A stretch of 64,000 bases of DNA. It comes from Usnea hakonensis. Taxonomy: Eukaryota; Ascomycota; Lecanoromycetes; Lecanorales; Parmeliaceae. Below, in pieces: positions 33,786 through 42,389 of this stretch. Position numbers and translations under genes: made by a program. The stretch spans positions 1 to 64,000 of the forward strand of contig BLJB01000055.1 in NCBI GenBank assembly GCA_013423325.1. Direction: 5' to 3'. Position 1 is the first letter of the stretch. The number at the start of each line of letters is the position of its first letter. A model generated the notes under the pieces. It did not search any database and was not told the origin of the DNA. It worked only from the letters and a program-made list of their open reading frames with translations.

Positions 33786-34649
33786 ATGCATTCAACCTTG
33801 GTCAGAGCACAGAATGCATTTGGCTTCTTTACCACTGTAGCATTTTGCACTGCGATCCTCACTGCTCTATCGGTGCTCTTCATAGCTCAAGAACCTTCAG
33901 CGACGATTGAGTTGCGCAATGTCCAGGTGTAAGCTGTCCATTGAGAGACGCGGGAGCTTTTTCTATGTCTAATGATTTACGCAGGGTAAAAGGGCGACCA
34001 CACTATTATTCACCCAAAAAGGAAGAATACGCCCACATCAAATTTGACCTTGACGCTGGTTTGTCTGCTCATCCGACGACGTCTATGGTAGGGGCCATGT
34101 CATAACGACTTTGTAGATTTTACTTCTCTATTCAATTGGAATACGAAGCAACTTTTTGTCTGGATCGTCGCCACTTATCCATCACCCGACTCATCGTCTT
34201 TGTCCAAGGCAGTCATCTGGGATACTATTATCAACTCTCATAGCCAATCGCATCCCTTCAGTCCATTACAATTGATTACCAAATCGCCCGCTCCCGAGAA
34301 GTCAAGCAAAGGTAAAAAGCAATCGGTGAAGAAGCGGGAGGTGGACCCAGAACCGGGCATCATCCATCTCAAAAACACCAAACCCAAGTATCAGATCACA
34401 GACATTAGCGGGATCCTTTCGGGGCGTACCAATGTCACCTTGGAGATCGGATGGAATGTTCAGCCGTGGGTCGGAGCACTGACGTGGACGCTTGGTGAAG
34501 GGCAGAGGCTGGGTAAATGGAAAGGGGTCGAAGGGGGAAAGAGCAAGATCTTTGACATGCCTCCGCTAAAGAGTAAGAGCGTCGGTTCGGAGACAGTGGT
34601 GTCGTCAGGAGTAACACCAGAGGCAGCCGAGGCGTCTGCAATGATATGA
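33786..34649 (+). CDS. SPC3: Signal peptidase complex subunit 3
   Basis: Three exons (33786-33928, 33985-34058, about 34117-34649) give about 249 aa. A single N-terminal membrane anchor (about residues 12-33) follows MHSTLVRAQNAFGFFTTVAF, then a lumenal beta-sandwich with VVKGRPHYYSPKKEEYAHIK, DFTSLFNWNTKQLFVWIVAT, and NVTLEIGWNVQPWVGALTW. SPC3 is the essential partner of the catalytic Sec11 in the ER signal peptidase. Two insertions enlarge this copy: a Lys-rich loop (EKSSKGKKQSVKKREVDPEP) and a Ser/Val-rich tail, making it longer than the roughly 180-residue yeast protein. The exact acceptor of the second intron (34115-34116) was set by reading-frame conservation. Confidence 0.9.
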
Positions 34650-34959
34650 AGATGCGGCTATGTATAGAGTGGAAATACTACAAGACTTTGGGGTGTCTTC
34701 TTAGGCAAAACAATGTCCTGATCGAAATGATAGAATTGTCAGAATTGGCGAAGATACCCTTTCGAAGCTTTCGAAGGGGTGCGTGATCGACGGGCTTGAA
34801 AACAAATTGCGATGTCTTTTTTTGCCCTTCTTTGGGTGGCAGACAAAAGGGCAATTCATTTTAAATTCCACACGGAAATGTAGTGAATCCTTAACTCTCG
34901 GCTCTTTGGCGTACTTCGGCTGATCGACAGGAGTTTATTCAAAGTTAAACGTTACGGAT

Positions 34960-35404
34960 TGTGATGTGCAAAAAGCTTGCGAATGCTTGGCACTATTTTT
35001 CGAAAAAATCACACACCCCCCACCTAAAAAACTCCATTGCCGAGGCTACTCTACGGAGGTCTGCACCGAAAGTCCTGCACCATGCCAAGACTCTTCGGAT
35101 AATGCTCTACACCCAAAACTGGGGCCGTCTTCCGAAGGTAGGGTTAGGGCTTGGGTGCAGGACTTTCGGTGCAGACCTCCGTAAAGATCGTAAATTTCAC
35201 ATAACGAAATAGCTCTATAGCCACAACGAATTTATAAAATATATATATAGCAATACTAATCCACTCTTAATAAGAACTCTAGTATATATAAAATCTTCTT
35301 AAAATATTGATATTAATCTTAGGCGATGTCACTTTTTGGTGGGGACGGTGTGTGATTTTTCAAAAAAAAAGTGCCAAGCATTCGCAAGCTTTTTGCACAT
35401 CACA
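34960..35404. mobile_element. Non-autonomous TIR element, copy 2 (MITE-like), carrying a nested element
   Basis: A 445-bp element with terminal inverted repeats of about 60 bp. The left end starts TGTGATGTGCAAAAAGCTTG and continues CGAATGCTTGGCAC, a T-rich run and ATCACACACC. The right end ends CATTCGCAAGC then TTTTTGCACATCACA. The interior is AT-rich, non-coding, and shares AGCTCTATAGCCACAACGAA-like sequence with copy 1 at 20780-21052. A separate 132-bp element interrupts it at 35052-35183. Without that insertion it would be about 313 bp. No clear target-site duplication is seen. Its right end is 118 bases from the NPY1 start codon. Confidence 0.88.
35052..35183. mobile_element. 132-bp foldback element nested in the larger TIR element
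   Basis: It begins TACGGAGGTCTGCACCGAAA followed by GTCCTGCACC and ends with the exact reverse complement, an inverted repeat of about 28 bp. The ends are flanked by TA, as expected for insertion at a TA dinucleotide (Tc1/mariner-like). The interior matches the copy at 6500-6628 almost base for base. It has no coding capacity. The surrounding element's inverted repeats are intact on either side, which shows that this one inserted later. Confidence 0.9.
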
Positions 35405-35521
35405 AAACCTCGGCCTATGATTTCGTTTCCCGTCACGCTCTCATCCAAAGGTACCACTACTCTACTTTATTGTGCTACACCAAACACGCAACAATTGCTC
35501 CTCGTGACGGTAGTTGCTGCT

Positions 35522-37003
35522 ATGCCGCAACCGGAACTGCCTGAGCCTGCACATGCTGAAGTCGACTCGATGCTGTCTAGAAAGTTTGGCAAGGAAGTCG
35601 CCAACTATTTTTCTGGTTTGCTCTCTTCACCAGTCCCATCTGAACCAGGGAGCTCACCTGTCTAGGATCACCCTTGAACAGAGTTTCGTTCTTGCGAACA
35701 GATCATGCCTTTCTATCTGCGGCCTTGAAACATCCTTCAACATCCTTCTTACTGTTCAATAGTTTGTCACCGCTAGCAAAGGACCCTACTAAGCTAGAGT
35801 ATGCCTCATTTTCAGATATTCAGCCCCTTGTTGGTGACGATCCCTATTCCAAAACCGAGGAACAGATGGCTTCAGAGTATAATTCATCGATCACCATTCC
35901 TCAGCTTCTGTTCCTTGGTCTTGATGAACATAGAAGTTCGGGATTCGAATGGACTATATACCATGGATCGCCATACTTCGCCCTCGACGTCACTCCAAAG
36001 GGTACGATTACATCCGCGGCTGAAAATTTAATTGAAAAGATGAAATCTCGCGGTCTGCAGTTCGTCGAAGGCCGTATGCACATGTCTCTTCCCAGTGAAC
36101 AGGCAGCTGTATACGCGCAAGCACGAGCCCTCCTTGATTGGAACGCACGTAACCCCTTTTGTGCCCAATGCGGCCAACCTACACTGTCAATCAATGCCGG
36201 CACAAAGCGAACTTGTCCACCAACAGACATGGCTTCTTTGACTAATGCTACCTCCATTGGATCAACGACTGGTGCCTCGCCTGTGACCGAGCGTCCTGAT
36301 TGTGCGACTAGGAAGGGCATATCGAACCTCTGCTTCCCTAGAACCGATCCGGTGTGTACACTCTCGAGCAGATCCTTCCCGCCCAATAGCATATATCAAG
36401 TCACTTGAGTCACAACAGGTTTTCCACAAGAAAGTTGTTCTGTTACTCTGCCAGCGCTGTCTCGCTGTGTACATTTATATTTCCGAAGATGAGATGCTTA
36501 CTCCAAATCCTCCGTAGACAGTTATAATGGCTGTACTCTCCGCTGATTCTGAGCGCATTCTCCTTGGCCGGCAGAAACGGTGGCCAAAGTATTGGTACAG
36601 CACGTTAGCGGGCTTCGTCGAGCCTGCAGAGTCCGTAGAAGAAGCTGTGCGCCGTGAAGTCTGGGAAGAAAGTGGGGTAACCCTCGGCCGTGTAGTAATA
36701 CATTCAACGCAGCCATGGCCTTACCCTGCAAATCTCATGATAGGAGCGATAGGGCAATGTACACCCGGAGGGGAAGAAATCCTGTTGAAGCATGATCCGG
36801 AGTTAGAAGATGCGAAATGGGTGACTCTGGCGGAGGTGAAAGAGGCACTGCAAGTGGGAACGAGTGGATTAGGAGAGGAAGCTGGGCCGGGATATAAAGA
36901 GGGCGGTCTCAGACTACCACCGCGAACTGCGATTGCAAATCAGCTGCTCAGCGCTGTTACGGGCGGATTTTTGGAAGCGGCAAAGGAAGGATCAAGGATG
37001 TAG
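35522..37003 (+). CDS. NPY1: Peroxisomal NADH pyrophosphatase (Nudix hydrolase)
   Basis: Three exons (35522-35615, 35666-36351, 36518-37003) give 421 aa. An N-terminal NADH-PPase-type domain leads to a zinc-ribbon region starting NPFCAQCGQPTLSINAGTKR. The Nudix box GFVEPAESVEEAVRREVWEE then SGV fits G-x5-E-x7-REUxEExGU exactly, and SQPWPYPANLMIGAI-like sequence (here TQPWPYPANLMIGAI) is the NADH-specificity signature. The enzyme hydrolyses NADH to NMNH and AMP. The C-terminal tripeptide SRM fits the peroxisomal PTS1 pattern, agreeing with the location of yeast Npy1. The ATG at 35522 is preferred because the conserved VDSMLSRKFGKEVANYFSGS follows shortly; an in-frame ATG at 35418 lies beside the TIR element end. 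Confidence 0.93.
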
Positions 37004-37302
37004 GAAGACGGAGTCATTGCCCCATTCGATATGAAAATCGCCGTTGGTTGTTGTTCGACTGGATACTATGTGTTGCATTATAACGAACGGAATGTTTCAA
37101 AGAGCACGTAGAAGTGTAAATCTAATATCAGAGCTTGTGATTTTACCCTGAATGGTTGAGAATTTCAATGGACAATCGGCGAAAAAGTTGCGCTAGTAAT
37201 ACTAGCTCCAATCATTTCACAACCTAGGGCTTTATACGATGCGATCGGGTTTTCTTGGGATCTCTATGGACTCCGACCATCTTTTCAAGACTTATAGCTG
37301 CA

Positions 37303-38438
37303 ATGCCTTCTTATTTGATGAATGGAAAAACGCACCCAGCTCATAGTGCCTCTCCCCTGCGTCCCTCTGCGCGAACGTCTGTTAACGCCGAAGAACGAGA
37401 AAGGCTCACAGCTTCTATCATTTCCTCAAACGCCCGACGGCAGCCTATAGATCTGGATTACTTAGAACTACCCAGGGCCAATGGCCATGACCCATATCCT
37501 CTGGAAATCCTAGATAAAGATTCGACAGCTCCAACCGATATCGACGTTTCTGCCAGGGATCCTAGAGACGAAGCATTGTCCCAGGCACCTCCCAACGTGG
37601 ACAGGCCTGCCGGCCCGTATACACTAAATCCTCCAATAGACTTCGATGGTTTAAGCTGGCCGAGTGAGTCATGGCATGAATGAGGCTGTAAGATAATGCT
37701 AAAAGAATCCCTTAGGTCTAGGCACGAGAGAGCGGCTGGAGGCTACACCTAGACAGGCCGAAGAGCGGCTACAGCGATTAGAAGGAGCTATAACGACCAT
37801 TCTGGAATGTATAGGAGAAGATCCAGACCGAGAGGGTTTGCGAGGTACGCCTGAGCGCTACGCAAAAGCTTTGCTATACTTTACCAAAGGATATGAGGAG
37901 AACGTCCGTGATCTGGTCAATGGAGCTGTCTTTCACGAAGACCATGATGAGCTTGTTATTGTCAAAGATATTGAGGTGTTTTCTTTATGCGAGCATCATA
38001 TGGTACCTTTCACTGGAAAGGTAAGCTTCTGAACCTTTTAGTGAGACCTCCTGTTAGGTTAGGTACTCTGATATTGATAAGACCTAGATGCATATAGGTT
38101 ACATTCCAAACAGTATGTTGCCAGGTCATTATGGCTCTTAGTATTACTGATTGGTCACAGGACGAGTGCTTGGTCTCTCCAAACTAGCACGCCTCGCAGA
38201 AATGTTTTCCCGTCGGCTTCAGATCCAGGAGAGGTTAACGAAGCAAGTGGCACTCGCCATCACTGAAGTCTTGAAACCTCAAGGGGTAGCTGTGGTCATG
38301 GAGTCGAGTCACCTGTGTATGGTTATGAGAGGGGTAGAAAAGACCTCGGCGTCGACCATCACGAGCTGCATGTTAGGCTGTATGCGATCAAGTGCAAAAA
38401 CAAGAGAGGAATTCTTGAATCTCGTAAACAAACGATGA
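37303..38438 (+). CDS. FOL2: GTP cyclohydrolase I
   Basis: Four exons (37303-37663, 37716-38020, 38088-38112, 38161-38438) give 322 aa, with a 25-base third exon; all junctions are in phase. The first 120 residues are a disordered extension. The enzyme domain then shows ECIGEDPDREGLRGTPERYA, the zinc-ligand motif SLCEHHMVPF near 210, MHIGYIPN across the small exon, RRVLGLSKLARLAEMFSRRL, and SSHLCMVMRGVEKT carrying the second zinc cysteine. It converts GTP to dihydroneopterin triphosphate, the first step of folate and tetrahydrobiopterin synthesis; it is a cytosolic homodecamer. It follows NPY1 on the same strand, 300 bases downstream. Confidence 0.95.
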
Positions 38439-39080
38439 CAGTCCAGGGTAAGTGAGATAACGGCTTACAACCGCACGAAGCATGAAGCATCTTCAACACA
38501 TTGGATTTCTTTTGGAGTTCGGGGGCAAATATCAATGTTCACTCACCATATCCACCACGTCAGGACCAAGTGCTGGTTTGATGAATTAAATGCATGATTG
38601 AGTAAGTGGCTCCGGGATCTGCCATTCAACAGGCGTGAAAGTTGCATAAGTCCCAAGAATCAAATTGTGGGCCGGTCTCGAATTTTGTACAGACACAAAA
38701 ACTTGACAATCTTTTGAATATTCAAAACTGCCTCACTGCATTAGGACAATTTTCCATGGGAGCAAACGAGAACAAATAACGGCGAGGATCTTGGCAGAAG
38801 ATGGAAGATGAAAATAAATAATCTGTGTTGACAGCGTTGGCAACGCCACTAGGCCACAAAGAAATATACTGTTACAAAGTGAATGTAATTTACTAAAAAT
38901 TCTACAAATCTTCACTGTTGACATTCATTTCCTCATCGCATACTCTCAGCATCATCTTCGCACAAGTTTGTTAATGAATTTTGATAAATATGCTTGGATT
39001 CTGATTGACTTTCAACATCAAAAGCTGCCCATTGTTGGCCGGGAATATAACCGCTCACTTGGTAAGTAGTCCTCGAAATC
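38439..39080. other. 0.64 kb between FOL2 and the 501-aa gene
   Basis: This contains the FOL2 3' end and the promoter of the next gene. It is AT-rich towards the right. No conserved frame, RNA gene or repeat is seen. Confidence 0.4.
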
Positions 39081-40586
39081 ATGGCATGTCCTTTGAACGC
39101 CATCCTCAATCCAATCGATCCTTCTCCGCAAACCAACCCTCTGGCCGCCACAGGCGATGATGACAAAGACGCTACTACCTCCGAGACGTCTACGGAAATC
39201 ATCGATGAATGCATGGCGGACGAAGACATTGCAGGCGAGACAACCCTAGGCTTCGACCCCCCAAGCGAGCATCAACGGAGCCGATCAGACACCGAGCAAG
39301 GCATCACATCTCCTGTCATCCTCTCACCCGTGAAAGACTCCTGGAATGACCGTCGATCGAGTTTTTCTCCAATTTCAATACCTCTTCTCCCCTCCTCGCC
39401 AAGAAGAAGCCCGTCGCCGTATCCCATTAGTGATCCGCCGCCGCCGTCATCGCATGAGTCTAAATCAAGAAGATTTAGTGTCTTTAACGCTCTTCTCGAG
39501 TACCCCGAGCTCACCCTCGAGTTTTCCAAGCAGCTCGACGTAGAAGATCTCATATCTCTCTACGCTATCTCGAAAGAATTCCATTTCCTCGTCAATGCCC
39601 GGTTCACTGCCATGATTTTAGGGCAGTCTAACGGCAAAGCATCAGAATCCTCCAAGACCTTTATCTTTCGCTGTTATAAAAGTCTTTGCATGCGTGACCC
39701 TGCTCGCCGCCTCAATGACACCAAACCAGACGAACTGCGCTTCATTCCAAGTTTTCGTTGGCTGCGTATGATCCTCTTCCGCGAGGCCGTGGTGGATGAC
39801 ATCCTCCAATCATTGGCAGCAGAGGGGCATCGTATGCCAAAGCGAACAAGATTGACGATCAAGAAGATCTGGTTCACCATCGATATTAGTGACAATGCCC
39901 GCCGTATCGGTCTCATCCACAATACTACCTTTTGGTCCGACAAAGATATATTTCTCGCTACAATGTTCTTTCTCAAACTCGATATGCGGCTCACACATCC
40001 AACCGCTGGCAACGGTGAGATCGGCCTGCGTAAAATGCTGCTCGGTCAGAGGAGTTTATCTACGCTGGCCAAAGTGCTGAGGCGGGAAGAAATGAAGACG
40101 CAGGTGGACATGCTCCGAATGATCGTAAGATATAATTACGAACCTCGGAGGTACCGACAAATGGATATTATGGGAGTGCCAAGTCACGAGATTGGGAAGC
40201 TGCAGTATGAAGGCTGGGGAGCTAAGAACACGAAGTTCATACGCATTGATGAGCTGGTCATGAGAGAGGCTGTGAAAAGAAAGCTCAACTTGCAGAATTA
40301 CTATGTTGATATGATGATCTACGGGTATGTCAACAAGAAGACGTTCCAAGATATCAGGACGCCCATGGCGACAAAAGAGAATGAGGTTGGGGAAAACAGC
40401 GGAGACAATGCAAGCAGCGATGAAGATGAAGAGACAATTGAAGGCGGCTCCGCACGTGAAACAGAGGCGGACGGGTACGGAGGTGCAAAGGAGAATGGAG
40501 ACGATGTGGAAAATGGTTATCATGGCAACAGTATGCCTCGGACAGGTAGGGGAGGACGGTTTCATGGCTACTTGGGCACTGAGTAG
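39081..40586 (+). CDS. Fungal F-box-like protein of unknown function (501 aa)
   Basis: A single exon with a clear ATG. The first 130 residues are disordered (acidic, then Ser/Pro-rich: PISDPPPPSSHESKSRRFSV). Then comes FNALLEYPELTLEFSKQLDV, EDLISLYAISKEFHFLVNAR, which looks like a diverged F-box: a leucine/proline helix followed by DL-x-SL. A long conserved helical region follows (FRWLRMILFREAVVDDILQS, DMRLTHPTAGNGEIGLRKML, YNYEPRRYRQMDIMGVPSHE). The tail is acidic and Gly-rich (SSDEDEETIEGGSARE). I believe it belongs to a family widespread in Pezizomycotina, but I know of no function. If the F-box reading is right, it could be an SCF substrate adaptor. Confidence 0.7.
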   Translation: MACPLNAILNPIDPSPQTNPLAATGDDDKDATTSETSTEIIDECMADEDIAGETTLGFDPPSEHQRSRSDTEQGITSPVILSPVKDSWNDRRSSFSPISIPLLPSSPRRSPSPYPISDPPPPSSHESKSRRFSVFNALLEYPELTLEFSKQLDVEDLISLYAISKEFHFLVNARFTAMILGQSNGKASESSKTFIFRCYKSLCMRDPARRLNDTKPDELRFIPSFRWLRMILFREAVVDDILQSLAAEGHRMPKRTRLTIKKIWFTIDISDNARRIGLIHNTTFWSDKDIFLATMFFLKLDMRLTHPTAGNGEIGLRKMLLGQRSLSTLAKVLRREEMKTQVDMLRMIVRYNYEPRRYRQMDIMGVPSHEIGKLQYEGWGAKNTKFIRIDELVMREAVKRKLNLQNYYVDMMIYGYVNKKTFQDIRTPMATKENEVGENSGDNASSDEDEETIEGGSARETEADGYGGAKENGDDVENGYHGNSMPRTGRGGRFHGYLGTE

Positions 40587-41025
40587 AGTCAGCACTGAGT
40601 TACCATGTTCATTTGGGAAGCAATACTGTCTTGCCACCAGCGTACAATACCAAAGTGAAATGGGCAAATGGCTGTTATCGGGTGCCTGCGCCACAGCTCA
40701 GCCACGACTTTTGCCCTTACTTGTGGGGACTGGGGACAAGTGACAAGCATGAGGCGTGTGATTGGTGATTGGCTATACCTAATAATAAAACTTTTGATTA
40801 CACGTAAGTACTCAACAACGGTACGAGTACCCGACGTACCCGTAAATAGAATACCTTAGGCACCTTCTATTAGCGTTGAAGCGCGCGCCCGTGCCCTTTT
40901 TGATACGGTTTCACATCCCCTTTTCACTTATTTTCCTCCTTTGTTGGATCCGTCATCACAGCCATAGCTTTCTTCCAATCCTCCATATCGAAGCATCCAC
41001 ATCAGCTCATTCAACCCTTCACAAA
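40587..41025. other. Promoter of PMP3
   Basis: A 439-base gap. Around 40800-40865 it is rich in GTAC and GTACC words and includes ATACCTTAGGCACC, a member of the recurrent intergenic motif. A pyrimidine-rich leader precedes the PMP3 ATG. Confidence 0.45.
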
Positions 41026-41809
41026 ATGGCCAACGCAGTCAACGCCATCCTCGTCGTTATTGTCACCATCTTCAGTAATAGCTTTCCGACTCTTATACCT
41101 TCCCCCTCATACTCTCACCCTCATACTTTTCCGCCTGGAGCTCCGAGACTGGTAGCGCCCAAAGTGCTGACTCAGTCTTCTTCCACAGTTCCCCCTGTCG
41201 GGGTTTTCCTCATCGCGGGATGCGGTGCTGACCTGCTCATCAACATCTGTCTCACCTGTCTTGGGTAAGCGCTTTCCCCGCCTTGGCCAAAGATTGTTGA
41301 AAAGAAGACCCGGCTTACATACGGGAACAATCCAGCTACTTCCCCGGCCACATCCATGCATTCTACCTCGAATACATTTATTTCAACCGCGTAAGTCTAT
41401 CTTCGGAGCAACTTTTTCATTACTTCAGAACACATTCCGGGTGCAAAAGGCCCTTGAATTCCACTTGACCTGTTACTTAAGCCACTTTCACTGCTCGGTG
41501 CTTTAATCTTGAGAGAAAACTTACTGACTCGAAAAACATCACAGCGCGACCAAGCCCGGTATGTCTCCTTTGAAGCCTAATCCATCCCACGGGGCCAATC
41601 AAACGGGGATCACAAGACATCTCTCGGCGGGCAGAAGGCCTTTCTACTCCCGAGAGCTCTCGACACTCCTTTTCCTACCTCTTAGCCGATTATGCTAACA
41701 CCGAATTCTACGTAGTCTCGGCAACACTGTACAAAAGCGCGCAGCAGGCATTTATTCTGAAAATATTCAGAATGGAGGACACACTTCTTATGGCACTGTG
41801 CAGGCTTAG
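41026..41809 (+). CDS. PMP3: Plasma membrane proteolipid 3 (PMP3/Sna1 family)
   Basis: Five exons (41026-41074, 41189-41264, 41336-41390, 41545-41558, 41716-41809) give 95 aa. The frame is too fragmented for simple ORF detection; the fourth exon is 14 bases and the last intron has a perfect TGCTAAC branch site. Two membrane helices are seen: VNAILVVIVTIFIPPVGVFL and INICLTCLGYFPGHIHAFYL, the UPF0057 signature. A hydrophilic tail follows (RRDQARLGNTVQKRAAGIYS and GGHTSYGTVQA), as in other filamentous fungi; yeast Pmp3 lacks it. Pmp3 proteins influence membrane potential and cation tolerance and are often salt- or cold-induced in plants and fungi. Agreement of the tail with family members supports all four introns. 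Confidence 0.9.
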
Positions 41810-42389
41810 GCGCTCTGATTCCAGGCTGCAAGAAAAACATACTTGATGGAACAGAACGTGACGCGTGCAAAGTTTGATCGCGGTACTTGAAGTGCCTACT
41901 GCATGCAACTTAGAACACAAGCGATGATACCTTTCTCGTACATTTTGCTGCTCTTGAAACGTAATGTTTAATTAAGGTCCGAAACAGATCATCACTTCCT
42001 TTGCACAAGATGTTGTGCTGCTCCCTCCAAAGGACAATGTCCGACAATCCGTAACAGCAGTGTATCGCCCAACGCATCCAGGCAGCGTTGACCATGGTCT
42101 AGTGCTATATCCCCATACATACGCGAGCACAAACCAATTACATTCGAGCTAGAAAACAGTACTTTCAACAAGCATCACAGACAGAGACAGAAGCGATTGA
42201 GAGATAGAACGCCGACACTGCAACTTCGTCTCGAGAAACATCCGATCCATATATGCCCTATGATGTATTGTTAAAAGATTTGGTCCAATATTTGTCACTG
42301 GTCCATCGGAATGACTCCGGCGCTATGCATAATAAACCGTCTAGCAGAATGTGTCCATGGAAGATTCATGCCCTTCTCCTCGACCCAAT
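41810..42389. other. 0.58 kb between convergent PMP3 and CTK1 stops
   Basis: Two 3' UTRs are expected here. I see no gene, repeat or RNA structure. Confidence 0.4.

Noticed and set aside
34050..34200. Possible frameshift in SPC3 between exon 2 and the rest
   Set aside because: The reading frame closes without an extra base if the second intron ends at 34116, and the conserved NWNTKQLFVW then reads through; counting by eye could be off by one.
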